Shown here in pieces: positions 1 to 11,403 of a DNA stretch of 62,000 nt; the stretch's first letter is position 1, and every line of letters starts with the position of its first letter. The stretch covers positions 1,080,688 to 1,142,687 of the forward strand of contig NMRA01000052.1 of the NCBI GenBank assembly GCA_002633005.1, read 5' to 3'. The position numbers and the translations under genes are program-made. Source of the DNA: Phoronis australis (lineage: Eukaryota; Phoronida; Phoronidae). The notes under the pieces are model-generated. The model had not been told where the DNA came from, ran no database searches, and saw only the letters and a list, made by a program, of their open reading frames with translations.

Positions 1-1599
1 ACCTACATCCGGGGGCTGAGGACCCTGGGTAAAACAGAAGACTCCTATGGTGACCTCTTGGTGCCCATTATATTTGAGAAAATCCCTGGAGGTGTGAAAA
101 CACAGATTTGTAGAGATCATGGTCAAACTACCTGGACGCTGAACGACCTTCTTGCGGCACTGTCCCGAGAGATTTCTGCCAGCATGGAAGGGGACTCTTC
201 CATGGCCCTTTCAGGTGACGCACATTACACGTCCACTTCAAGTTTTGCAGTGAGCGACACACTGCGACCAGCGAAACATTTTCCTCAGAAGAAACATGTA
301 CACCCACCGACCAGACGACCTTCGCCAAGATGTGCCTTTTGCAAGCAGAGGCATGCGTCACACACCTGCAGAATCTTCAGCGACCCTATAAAGCAACTAG
401 AGATTGTCCGCCGAGACCGCCTGTGTTTCAATTGTTTAGGCGCTCACCAGGCCAGGGACTGCCCGTCTATGCACACTTGCCGATCATGACATCGCAAGCA
501 CCACACCACGTTATGTGCCACCTTTTCGCAAGAAAATTCGAAGCCCAACAACAGATCAGAAGCCAGCCAACCGAAAAACGAAGTCACGTCCACTGTATAC
601 CCACCGAGTACTACTCGAGATGCCCAGGTGAACCTGGCACCCACAGCAGGGCCAGTTTTGTTGAAGACTGCCGCTGCCACAATTGAAAGAGAGGGGCATT
701 GGACTAAGGTAAATGTTTTATTTGATGAGGGTTCACAACAAGCGTTTCTAACTGTCAGGGCTGCCCAGCGCCTCAATGTCGACACAGACCACGCTCCTAA
801 AGAAACGCTCAACCTATCCACTTTCGGAGAGTCTAATGCCCAACTTCAGGTACTTCCAATGACTACATTCGAGCTGAAAACTCAACATGGTAACGCACAA
901 CTGTCTACTGTCATTGTCCCAACAATTACTACGCCTGTGAAGAATTACGTGCCAACTACTGTTAACTGCTTTGACTATTTACAATGTTTGCCCATTAACT
1001 CCCCTGCTGAGTCGATGATTGAAATTGATTTGCTGATTGGTGCCGACCATTACTGGTCAATTGTTGGCGACACCACAATCAGAGGTTCAGGACCAACGGC
1101 CGTCGCTTCAAAACTGGGCTACCTATTGTCAGGTCCCACCCGTCTAAAATGCAATGGAACGCCGATCACTCACACGAACATCACCTGTATGAAAATTCTC
1201 CAAGAGGAGCCAGACCCTGCCACCCAATACTAGGACCTTGAAACGATTGGAATCAAAGACCCTACGACAGAGACGCCCTTTGATTTCAGTAGCTACCGTA
1301 ACCATGGTATTACTCACGATCCTGACGGAAAATACACTACGAAACTACCATGGAAGGACGATCATCCACCATTGCCTACTAATTACTACATTGCCCGGAA
1401 CAGAACTCGTTCCATGGTGAAACGTCTTGATGACAATACCCGACAGACGTACGACAAGATAATTGTCGACCAACTTGCCCGCGATTTTATTGAGCCTGTA
1501 CATCATGATAACTACACAGAGGGACATTACATACCTCATCATTACATGGACAACGCTAAAAATTCTGGCTAAATATTCAGCTTTCTTGCGGCGCGGGAG
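1..1599 (+). pseudogene. BEL/Pao LTR retrotransposon, gag-protease-RT remnant
   Basis: The reading frame is open from base 1, so the 5' part lies outside the window. In order I see the end of a gag-like region (RGLRTLGKTEDSYGDLL), a CCHC zinc knuckle at about 330-480 (CAFC..H..C, then CFNCLGAHQARDC), a DUF1758-type aspartic protease at about 628-1233 (LFDEGSQQAF; LLIGADHYW; KLGYLLSGPTR) and the start of the reverse transcriptase at about 1234-1570 (LPTNYYIARNR; YDKIIVDQL; GHYIPHHY). It is dead: the gag frame closes at 489 before the protease frame, a TAG at 1231 stands where the family has a conserved Trp, and after about 1560 the sequence jumps to a purine-rich tract and LTR-like DNA, so most of RT, RNase H and integrase are deleted. 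The family call rests on the knuckle, DUF1758 and RT order known for BEL/Pao. Confidence 0.9.
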
Positions 1600-2000
1600 T
1601 GTCATGAAATCTGTGACATTCATGATACATATATAATTCTTAGTATTTTACTTTGTTAGTGTTATTACTTATTGATATTATTTCTTTGCTAGCCAATTGT
1701 TTGTGTTTATAGAAACTTGGTTTGGCTGTCAGCTGAGTCAGCGATCAACCCATCCGGTGCATCCACACATGTTTTGATGATCTCTGTAGTAAACAAGATT
1801 GCGTAATGGTCATTCACAGAAACATTGCCTAAAGACAGCTGACCATTACCATATATGGCAAACAGTAGTTTAGATGATTGTTGTGAAAGTTTTTAGAGTT
1901 GCTTCCTGTTATTTTCCTGTATAATATTGAATCATAAAGTTTGGTGCATGCAACCCACATATTTGTAACTTGTATATAAATCTGTTCACTTGTCTAACGA
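1600..2000 (+). repeat. Putative 3' LTR of the BEL/Pao element
   Basis: Directly after the purine-rich GCGGCGCGGGAG comes TGTCATGAAATCTGTGACA, a plausible LTR start. A TATA-like box (TATATAAATCTG) lies at about 1973-1984. The LTR seems to be interrupted at 2001 by the 1.27-kb element described next and may resume at 3294 with an AATAAA-containing stretch up to about 3420. No second LTR is in the window to confirm the boundaries. Confidence 0.45.
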
Positions 2001-3293
2001 GAGCGCTCGGAGGAGCGACACTTGGCGGAATTAATCGAAAAGACGACGATGAGAAGGACGGGGATAATCATGACGATCAAGACGGCAATTATGAATAACA
2101 CGATAACATTCATGTGACTAGCGAAGAAATCAAATAGAGAGCATACAATGAACTACAATTAAGAACAAGAGATGGCACAACATGGCGGACGAGCCATGTC
2201 TTNCAGACAATCAACTACAATAAAGAACAGTAGATGGCCCAGCATGACGGACGAGCCATGTCTTTTCCCACATTCTAAAATAGGTGGCGCTATGTGACAG
2301 TCTACAAAGCAAAGTTATGTTTACAATAAGTATTTGGCCTGAAATTGTAGTCTACAGAGCGCTATTCAGCCACAGTAGGACAGTGCTGGCTGGGTCAGTC
2401 TGGGTCAACTAGGCATAACCAAAACAAAGTGAACTGAAAGCCAGCCAGCTGCGTGCATACGTGACCGAAGGAACAACGGTATCCGAAAATCTCGAATAAT
2501 TCAAAAAGTAGACGTCGTAGCGCAAAATGGAAACTATCTCCTGAAAGCCCGTTGAAAACTCTATCTAAAGTGGTAGTTTGGCAAAAATCAAAAAATTTTG
2601 AGAAAATTGAAAATTTGCCGTTTTTTTGAATTTCAAAGTCAAATAACTTGAAAACGGTAACTCTTAGAAATACGTTCTCGCAGACTTTTTGAAAGGCCAT
2701 ACTTCAAGGAATCCACATGCAAAAATTCACGTCATTTGCTCTTCCCATAAAAAATGCGACACCAGAGCGATTGAAACCGTGTGAACATGCCCCACAGCCG
2801 CCATCTTGAAAGTGATTTCTGGTTCAATAATTTTATATAAAAGCTTATTAAACTCAACAACCACGTGACCAGTTTGAAAGTAATTGGTTTACAAATACGC
2901 CCTCTATAGGAGAAAACGTTTTTGGCCATATTTCGGGGTGCGCATGCGCCACGTCCAATATTTCCGCCATCTTTAACCGAAAGTCAACGATTTTGTGCAC
3001 AATTGTAGCACATGCGTTCAAGTATATTCGTACCGAATTTCAGCCATGCAGGTCGAAAAATGCGGCCTCTGCGAGTATTTGAATGTGAAATCGGATACAA
3101 AATGGCCGCCACCTCCGCCATTTTGTATCCGATCATGACCAAAAACAATAGCGTTCTAGCAATTCCCGATCTACACGTTGTGTGCAAATTTCGTGAAAAT
3201 CGGACGAAAATTGCCACCTGTAGAGAGCGCACAAAAAAAAAAAACTTGCTGTCAGACCAACATACTTGGCGGAAGAATTCCGCCAAGTAATAA
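2001..3293. mobile_element. 1.27-kb non-coding element, copy 1, with terminal hairpin
   Basis: It is clearly homologous to 46601-47779. Shared landmarks are a GC-rich lead (GCGCTCGGAGGAGCG), then CTTGGCGGAA at 2021-2030, a GACGATGA-rich stretch, the phrase GCGCCCTCTA.AGGAGAAAACG, GGCCGCCAC..CCGCCAT, AAATTTCGTGA and GGACGAAAATTG. The end is a 10-bp stem hairpin at 3265-3287 (CTTGGCGGAA, loop GAA, TTCCGCCAAG) followed by TAATAA. No convincing coding frame is seen, so it is probably non-autonomous. Superfamily unknown: it has short terminal inverted repeats and a subterminal hairpin but no recognised Helitron CTRR end. It contains one N at 2203. Confidence 0.75.
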
Positions 3294-3456
3294 AGACAGT
3301 CCTCATCTTGCTACTGCCAGTTGCTTTACTAGTGTAATTGAGTGTTCCACACTTAGTTACTGAATACAACCATCTCACTGACGGACCGAGACAGTCCACA
3401 ACACAACACAACGCTGCTACTAAGTCGAGTTATTCCACTATTCTACTACACTTTCC

Positions 3457-4298
3457 GTGTGTGTGTGTGTGTTCATTGTGCATGTCACAGACTGCATCTG
3501 GCAGTACATCAAGCATGCAGAAACAACAAACATGAAATGTAAGTAAAGCAGTTTCTAGTTTTTGTGTTCAATTGCTGTATGTAATTTGATTTTTAAATTT
3601 CACATTTTGAAAACAAAATGACAGCATTTCAATTGAAGTTTTCCAGGCACTGGAACGGACTCTTGGATTGATTTACTCTTTTGTCCAGTGTTTAGAGGTC
3701 CACCTACAACTGTTCAAGGGCATTGCTGACATCCTAAACTCTGAAAGCGTAAAGTTCAAACGATTGTTCGAGATCCGGTGGTTGTCTATGAGTGAAAGCC
3801 GTAATAAGAAACACGGAGCCTCTTCTGGTTTTGTTGAGCCGTGAAGCAAATAACAGGGATCCAGTGGCGCAAGCAATCCACACAAGCCTATCGAACTACA
3901 AAAGTGTTGCTCTTCTATTCTTAGTTGAAGATATCATGGATGCCATGTCTCATTTATCCAGAATCCTTCACTTAAGAGATGTGTGCTTTGGTACACTTAA
4001 AAGTGCTGTACGTTGAAGTTTTGTAATGTATCTCTTGAATTTATTTTTGAGATATCACACATGCATAAAACTATGCCATGACACACTACTTTGGTTTTAA
4101 AATTGAAAAGTGTTTTGCAGTATGATGTGAATATGGTAATTACTTACTTTGCTTGCTTCATTTCAGGTCAGGGCTTGCCGTGATACGTTACAAGACATAG
4201 CTTTTAATGATGGGCCCAACTTGACAGATTTTTAAAGCACAACTGACTGCAAGAAACAGTGTCTTCAAGGGCACCGTTATTAGTAGTCTGTAATACAG
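3457..4298 (+). pseudogene. hAT transposase fragment, composite copy A
   Basis: It matches the intron-bearing hAT copy at 18440-19645. It begins inside a TG microsatellite, keeps the segment ending in HLAVxQACRN, an intron-like gap, then the exon with ERTLG.IYSFVQC, a deletion-damaged WLSMSES block, VALLFLVEDIMDAMSHLSRIL and, after another intron, the VRACRDTLQDIAFNDG block. An extra T in the run before AAAGCAC (near 4233) creates a stop that is also present in copy C. The sequence breaks off just after GGCACCGTTATTAGTAGTC and switches to piggyBac. The fold resembles hAT-derived proteins of the ZNF862/KIAA1586 type (family knowledge). Confidence 0.85.
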
Positions 4299-5046
4299 AT
4301 GAATTCTCACTATTCTACACAACGTCAGCGTCAAACTAGAAATTACAGAGTAGCTGATATTGTCAACGCACTAGACGAAATCGACCCAAATGACAGTGAT
4401 ATTGAGGAAGATTCCACAGACGATGAAGATTATGAAATACCTGAAGACCAGTCCAGAACTACAGTGCTAAATGAATCTTCTGATGAAGATGAACCTGTGC
4501 CCCAACCTGCTGCACCACAGCCTTCTACGTCCAGGAAGAATGCTTATAAATGGACCAAATCTCAGTTCGTGTCACCCGATGCTATCTTCAGACTGAGGGA
4601 AGTTGTTAGATTGGCCTGATGATTATCAGTTACCATCGCCTATAAATTTTTGTATGATTTCCTAACTGATGATATGCTGGACTTGCTTGCAGAGATGTCT
4701 AATCAGTACAGTGTCGAAAAAACTGAAAAGTTTGTTGACACTGATAAAACTGAACTGAAGAAAATGATTGGTATGTTTTTGAGGATGGGTCTGACAAAAA
4801 TGTCAGGTAATCGCAGTTAATGGGAGTCTGACACTAGATATTATTGAACCCGTGGCAAGTGTGATGAGCCGAAATTGGTTTCAGTTACCACTAACATCAC
4901 TACACTTTGTCAACAACACTGCTAGCAATGAGGACAAGAAGGATAAACTGTGGAAAGTACGCCCTTGGCTTGAGAAATTTAGACAGAATTGCCAGAAACT
5001 TGTTCCCGAGGATATATGTAAGACATAGCTGTTGTAGATTGTGTTG
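4299..5046 (+). pseudogene. piggyBac transposase fragment, composite copy A
   Basis: It starts with an acidic piggyBac-like N terminus (MNSHYSTQRQRQTRNYRVAD, then repeated D/E-rich stretches and PSTSRKNAYKW), then the start of the transposase domain (FLTDDMLDLLAEMSNQYSVE, LKKMIGMFLRMGLTKMSG, later the frames for MSRNRFQ and DKLWKVRPWLEKF). It is broken by a TGA after RLA, a TAA in the NRS-WESD block, and a frameshift just before the PVASVMSRNRFQ block. It stops at ATTGTGTTG, exactly where the other two copies stop. No DDD catalytic region remains. Confidence 0.88.
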
Positions 5047-5175
5047 GAACTGGGAAGCAGGGACTTGTTCTCAATTTGGCTGTGAAACAGTTAATGATAG
5101 TCAAGAAAAAGAAAGCCTGTTTTAATTGTCTTGGCAATCATAGAATAGCTGACTGCCATTCCCACAACACCTAGC
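5047..5175 (+). pseudogene. BEL/Pao gag zinc-knuckle scrap
   Basis: A short open stretch ends in KKKKACFNCLGNHRIADCH, the CCHC zinc knuckle typical of BEL/Pao gag (compare CFNCLGAHQARDC at about 425-465 of this window). It directly follows the end of the piggyBac fragment, so the piggyBac piece lies next to, or inserted into, another dead BEL element. Confidence 0.7.
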
Positions 5176-7945
5176 ACTAATCTGGAGGCCCTGTGGCAAT
5201 GATGCCCAATGTATTATTTGGACGCCCTGTCAATCAGAATTGCTCCCGTTTACTGTCAATCAGAATTTCTCCGGTTTGGACACCCACATTGTAAGATTAC
5301 AAGGACTCCCAGTTAATGAAAAAGAGAAGTTGTCCCTTTCCACTCAGACAGAAATATACACTGTATTTAAAATGTTGCAATGTTCAAACTATTTTCAAAG
5401 TATTTGGTAGACCTGTTAATCATTAGCAGGTGTTTGGTTGCCAGAGTGTCTCTGCTTTCAGTGGTCTCATATCCCACTGCAATTCTGACTGAGTACTTAA
5501 TATGAGGACACCGAACTTGGCTAACTCCAAACTGATGATTCAGAGCTGTAGTTTCATGTTTTTCATCCTTTTTAAAAACATCAAAAGCGAAATAAATGTC
5601 ATTACTTTAATAACATGATGTGCCACAAGAATATCCCCATTTAAAATGTTTGAGTTTGCACCCATTTCATGCTTTTCTATGTGCATCTTAATATGGACCA
5701 GCAGTGACACCTGTTGCCAAAATATAAACTATACATCATCTGTGCAATTTTCTTATGTTGGTAACTGCAGCTTTAATGACTCATTGTACAGAATATAAAG
5801 CTAGTAAAGATGATATGATAACCTTTATAACAGCAATTTGACTTGAGATCACCAAAAACAGTGCACTCATCATTCAACCAATATCAGATTCTGTAATATC
5901 TGTAACACCTGTTTGGTAAGCTATTTGGCTGCTTTCATAAATTTAGACATAAAAGTCTTGATCCACACATTTTTTTTAGTAAAATTCTCACTACAAAGGA
6001 GTTGTTTTTGTGAACTTAGGTTTAAAAGCCTTGTTCAACGTATTTTTTGTAAAAAAACCTCACTGCGTATGTGGGGGGAAGGGTTACTGGTGAATGGTGG
6101 TGGGGAATGGGGGTAATGCGTCGTTGGAATCATGGATGCCCTGGAATATTGGGAGCCCCATTTTGGACACCCTACTTTCGAAATGCTGGATGAAGCCCTG
6201 AAGTACACTGTAGTTCATTATCCGCGTCACCTAGTAACACAGTGATTCGATATAACACGTATATTAGTTGAAGAGACGGTAACTACATATAATATTCGAA
6301 TACTAGCAACTAGGTCTATATAATATAGTTAGAGACTAGAGAGTCCATAGCCACACTGAGTGGAGAGATCAGATGAGTCACATAGACAATTAACACATGA
6401 TTTTAATGATGTGTGGTTGGCACACCAGCACAGCAAACAACAGATCAACGCTACGCTCCGCCCACATGACAGCCATATTTGTTTTGGTCGTCTGTTGTGC
6501 TTCACAAGTTCGCAAAAAATCATTTAAATTATGCAGTAAACAAACAGGTATGTCATATTTTCTAAACATAAAGTAAATATCAGCTTTATTTCAAGTACAT
6601 CAACAGAAATTGGAATATTATGACTGCACATTCTGAACAAAATTTGACCTCAAGTGGCAATCGATGCCTGCTCAACTTCAAAGCCGCTTTTCTCGGCTTG
6701 TGATTTCAGGGTGGTTACAAGATTCCTGGGCCCATTTTACCGCAGCATGTGGGTCAGTTTTTTTACAAAATTTGCAAATTTGAAATCCACTATTACTGAA
6801 CTAAAATCGTGTGCCAGGGTTTATTGATACATGGATCAGATTTTTACTTAATAGATGGAAAGTGACCAAATGACAGAAAGTGGCGTGCTTGCCACAACTC
6901 ACATGCAAAAAATGCTACAAAACCAATTTTTTTTTTAAATTAAAAAATATGATATTTTAAACAAACTTTTTTTTCAATTTTTGTCATTTTCAGAATCATG
7001 TCGAACTAGTTAAAACCCCCTTTCCACTTATTTCAGATAAGAACCTGGAAATCTGGCAAGTGTATACAAAAGCACATTAAATATTCTAAAGTTGATGGCT
7101 AATTAACTCAGAAAGCGTTCATGTATTTCCTAAGCGACAAGCTCGATACAAAATTCAAATTTACTTACTTTTAAATTACTTGATACACTCTAACTGGATA
7201 TCTATTAACTTTTTTAGTATAGAAGAAGACTTTGAAAACATGCATGATGAAGTAAAAAGACTATAATTCTTGGGTGCTAATGCCCACTCATACCAACACT
7301 GTGCCAATCATCAATTCCTGTTGAGGACAGATACTTAAAATTAATGGATTATAACAAGTCTCAGTACTCTGAAAAGTGCAGACTCCCGAGTTCTGCGGAG
7401 ACTTTGAAAGGCTGTACAATGCCGACATTTATAGATTTGGTGTCACATGTGGACTGTGCCTTTCAGACACCCAATATTTTGCTGCTATAGCTCTGTATGC
7501 CTGAAATTCTTTTTTTATTGCCAACATTTATTAAGCTAACTGGATAAAAAAATACTCATTTACCTTCAACAAATGGGATCTACTGTAATATGTGTTCAAA
7601 GAAGGTCACAGTGACATATGATTTAGTTCATGTACGAGGCTCAGCATACAAATGTTGTAAAAACAAAACATTGTACATTTAGTCAACATTTAAGAGATTC
7701 TTCAAAATGTTTACAAAGGCTGCTTGCTACATTTCAATGATGCCACAAGGGTCCAACAAACATCTGAGGCACTATTTTTGCTTGTGTTTGTTTAATGCTG
7801 TATGATAACAATACTTGTACAAGTTTTGATTTAAGGAGAGGAGAATAGAGTTAAAGGAGCCCATTGTAGCTGGATTAGGTGAAGTCGATCTAGAAGATAG
7901 GGATGACTTGCCAGCCTAAAAAGAGGCTGTGGAGGTGCTGGAGCG
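5176..7945. other. No recognisable gene
   Basis: AT-rich DNA with only short accidental frames on both strands. I see no protein family, RNA gene or clear repeat boundary. A homopolymer-rich stretch lies at 6925-6985. Confidence 0.6.
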
Positions 7946-8135
7946 GCTCTTTGCAGAGGTCTGCTCCAGTGACCCCAGTCTCAAAAACAAAGACGGGGTG
8001 ATCCACCTGAGTCTGTGGATCTCTGGCAATCCCCGCTTTCAGGAAGGCAATGACTTTGTCTTTGACCATCTGAAGTGTCAGTATGGCCAGGACTTGGGTA
8101 CGCATCACCATTGTTTTGGAGGTGCACCCGAGGAG
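7946..8135. repeat. ~190-bp segment shared with 20308-20493
   Basis: About 190 bases, from GCTCTTTGC to GGTGCaCCCgAGGAG, recur in the same orientation at 20308-20493 with scattered differences. Here the segment abuts the EnSpm-like transposase; there it abuts a Mutator-like transposase end. Frames are open in places on both strands but no family is recognised. Confidence 0.8.
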
Positions 8136-8139
8136 AAAC

Positions 8140-9590
8140 TGAAGATATTTTAGTTGAACTTGTTAACGGTGTAAAAGCTCAGTGCAAAGCCTTTCTTCTG
8201 TGTTTCACAGCTGACTTACCTGCCAAAATTGCAGTGTTAAACATGAATCAATACAATGGTGCCCATTCTTGTGTTTTGTGTTTACAACAAGGAAAAAATT
8301 TTCGAACGCAGAAAGGTGGTAACATTAGGATATTCCCCTTTGACTGCAGCAATCCGGATGGTCCAAAACGATCAATGGAATCTGTACACCGTGATGCCAA
8401 AACTGCATTCAGTACCAATAAGGTTACTAATGGCATTAAAGTACCATCATTTTTGATGAGTGTCAACTCCTTTTCGTATTTCCAGAGCAGTATTGATTAT
8501 ATGCATGGTGATCTTGGAGTAGTAAAAACCTTAATTAGTTTGTGGTTTTCACCATCCTTTTCTAATCAGAACTTCTCCTTGTATAAACACGTTGGCATCA
8601 TTGACCGTCTCCTCACTCGCATAAGACCATGCTCTACAATAAATCGCTTGCCTCTCTCTATTTCTGAACATTTTAAATATTGGAAAGCAGCAGGTCTTGG
8701 CTACTGTTTTATTCAGTTCCACTTCTGTGTGATATCATGAAACCTAAGTTTTCGTATCATTATTGTACTTTTGTAGAATCCATTTATATTTTATGTCAAG
8801 AAAATATTTCAGACAGTGACTTAGATAAGGTTCATTCACTGTTATGCTACTATGTTTACATGTTCAGTACTCTGTACGATGAAAAGTTTGTCACCCTTAA
8901 TGTGCATGGGCTGTTACATCTGGCGCAGACAGTTCGTAATCTCGGTCCTCTTTGGGCTCACTCTTATTTTTCTTTGAGTTGGCCAATGGTGACTTGTTGA
9001 AATTCTTCCATGGAACGCAGTGTGTTGATATGCAGATAATGAATGCAGCTCACATTCTTCAGAATCTTCGCAATACACACAAAGTATCCCTGTTAATTCT
9101 GCTGCTTACAGTTTTGTGATAGCTCTAAGCCCTGAATGAAATGTCCAGAGTCATACATTACATATTACAAAAGTATTAGGTAAAGGCTAAAAAAAAAAAG
9201 AATATCTGATGAATTATTTGGAAAAGTTATCCATGTCTGCCGAATTATGGTACAAAATTTAAAATTCTTCAACCGGTTATGTTTGAGGGGAAGAGTTTTT
9301 CACTCAACCACATATGTCAGAGTTCAGCGAAGAAATTCCTATACTGTTAAATTTTTGGACAATGAAAGACACGTTCACTTTGGTTTTGTATGCTGGTATG
9401 CCATGAATGAGAATTGCCACAATGAAATTGTTGCATGTGTCAGGAAACTGCAAATAACTGACTTTGAGCCATGCAAAGAAATTTCAAATGAACTGAAAGT
9501 CAATGTAAAACACATCCATGTCTTCCAAACTAATTTGGTTGATGAAATTATTATTTTGGCAGAAAATATAATAGCGCTTTGTCTTTGACT
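8140..9590 (+). pseudogene. EnSpm/CACTA-like transposase (Tnp2/DUF4218 type), degenerate
   Basis: Family landmarks are FTADLPAKIAVLNMNQYNGA and C.LCLQQGK, GGNIRIFPFD, SSIDYMHGDLGV, LPLSISEHFKYWKA, WLLFYSVPLL, LNVHGLLHLAQTVRNLGPLW and LLKFFHGTQ, then near 9247-9480 the C-terminal NSYTVKFLDNERHVHFGFV block. This order is what I know from Tnp2-like transposases of marine invertebrates. Frameshifts near 8695 and 8975 and a stop after the NLRNTHK block show decay. The N-terminal part is missing or replaced by the shared repeat just upstream. No CACTA terminal repeats are identified. Confidence 0.87.
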
Positions 9591-9894
9591 GGTGAGAAGC
9601 GTTTTGTTTGTGAAGAACCAAACTACAAGGAAATTAATTTGTGAATACATATGTGAATTCTGTTTTTGACAGTTTTTGTGAGCAAAATTAGCTGATGACC
9701 ATGTTGCATCACGTCTATAATATGTGATGCTTTTATGAAACTAGAAAGAATGGTTATGTTAATTCGGCTCTGCCAACTGGCACAATTTTGCTGTTCAGTT
9801 TTCGAGACTAAGTCATGACCTCATGGTTTGACACTGCAGTTTCAGTCTTAAGCATTGCATTGGTCAAAAATGAAGAATCAAAACCAAAATTGCN
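9591..9894. other. Intervening DNA, no gene seen
   Basis: About 300 bases between two transposon fragments with no family signal; a single N is at 9893. Confidence 0.5.
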
Positions 9895-10173
9895 TTGGTA
9901 TGTTTTTGAGGATGGGTCTGACAAAAATGTCAGGTAATCGCAGTTAATGGGAGTCTGACACTAGGTATTACTGAACCCGTGGCAAGTGTGATGAGCCGAA
10001 ATCGGTTTCAGTTACCACTAACATCACTACACTTTGTCAACAACACTGCTAGCAATGAGGACAAGAAGGATAAACTGTGGAAAGTACGCCCTTGGCTTGA
10101 GAAATTTCGACAGAATTGCCAGAAACTTGTTCCCGAGGATATATGTAAGACATAGCTGTTGTAGATTGTGTTG
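9895..10173 (+). pseudogene. piggyBac transposase fragment, second copy
   Basis: Nearly identical to 4769-5046 and 23127-23403. It begins at MFLRMGLTKMSG right beside an N and carries the same TAA and the same frameshift before the MSRNRFQ frame. It ends at the same point (GTAGATTGTGTTG). There is no hAT partner here, unlike the other two copies. Confidence 0.87.
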
Positions 10174-10985
10174 TTGTGGGTTCTCAATCATTCGCTGATT
10201 AGCAAGGAATTGTATTTATGAATAAAGAACGCTGTTAATGACAAAGCCTGTACGAGTCGTGAGGAAAACTGACTAGTCAAATGTTGTGAAAAATGTGGCA
10301 ACCCTGCCGTGCAAAATAAAACTTTTTTGAAACTTACATATACATTATATGTGGGTGTGATAAGGTTCAAATCTGTATTGAATTATTTATAACGTTGCAT
10401 TATTTGTAGTAACAAGTGGAATGTTGAATAGTTGACTATTTGTATTATGCTATTAAACTAATTATGCTTATGTTGTGGAAAAATATTTCATTTTTAATAG
10501 TTTTTGTCATGTGAAGAGATTGAAACTGAAAGAATCATTTTCAAACCCTCAATTAGGACTTCTTGACGGAAACGTGTGACAGGCCACATGCAAATGGTTT
10601 CCTTTTGACTACAGTCAAGCATATTACATTGAAATTTCTCTAACTCTTGAGATTCTGAACAGCCAAAAAAATTTCTAAGTCCTGAAATTCAATAGCCGTT
10701 CAATAGACATTCAATTCACAGCACAATCTGGTTGGAGGCAGTGCCAATTGAATTTTCATTCAATAACCATATTCAATAGAAATTCAATTTTCTATAGAAT
10801 TTCAATTGAATTTCAATTGAATCTCAATTGAATCTCAACGTCTCCTTTTCGTATGGGAAGCTCAAATCTGCATATCGAGAAATAGAAGCTATCCACATGT
10901 TGGATCTTTTGAAGGAGAATCTACACAAAGTGCTTTGTCTCACCTGTGATGACATCATACGAATGGTCATTGAGAGCTAGTCATG
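10174..10985. other. Non-coding, with a TTCAATTGAAT-rich block
   Basis: No gene is seen. At about 10690-10845 the words CAATTGAAT, ATTCAATAG and AATTTCAATTGAA recur many times, making a short self-complementary cluster. Confidence 0.5.
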
Positions 10986-11011
10986 CCACAGTGAAACCTA
11001 TGTTAATTGTA

Positions 11012-11249
11012 CGTAGTTGATTGTGCTTCAGGTGTGTATTTTTTGATTGAGTACACCGACGATGGTGTGTTAGAGGTCAAGACGTTTGATGAGCTGTCGC
11101 CATCAGATGTTGCTCTATTAGATACATTCTCTCGTGTTGAAAATATTAAAGTTGGCAGCAAGGTCATTGCCATGTATGTCATGGACGGCTATAAAGCCAT
11201 GGTCCTTAGTATATCTGGTAATACTATAAAACTTTTATTGCTGGATTGA
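11012..11249 (+). CDS. Exon-like ORF with Tudor/SH3-like barrel signature, hypothetical
   Basis: An open frame follows a TACGTAG acceptor-like site. It reads VYFLIEYTDDGVLEVKTFDE, then IKVGSKVIAMYVMDGYKAMV. The pattern of a strand with charged turn, then VGS.V.A...DG..A.V, is what small Tudor/SH3-like N-terminal modules of invertebrate transposon and BEN-domain proteins show (inference). A GTAATA donor-like site lies inside the end of the frame. It may be the first exon of a decayed multi-exon element continuing at 11404. I cannot show that it is expressed. Confidence 0.35.
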
Positions 11250-11403
11250 CTTGATATAGTTGTACATACACTCTAAAAATGCTTCTACGTGTTCCGAAAT
11301 TATAAAAGCGAATTTTGAATCTGAAGCATTGGATTTTAATATAAAGTAAAACACTTGATTATTAATTGTTAATTATGATTTATGCATCACTTTTCGTGCA
11401 GAG

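Noticed and set aside
3012-3290. ORF in copy 1 of the 1.2-kb element that aligns with one at 47596-47820
   Set aside because: The proteins align because the DNA is homologous; there is no domain, and the rest of the element is closed in all frames.
7890-8111. Minus-strand ORF also seen at 20185-20469
   Set aside because: Both arise from the shared 190-bp repeat; there is no family evidence that either strand is coding.
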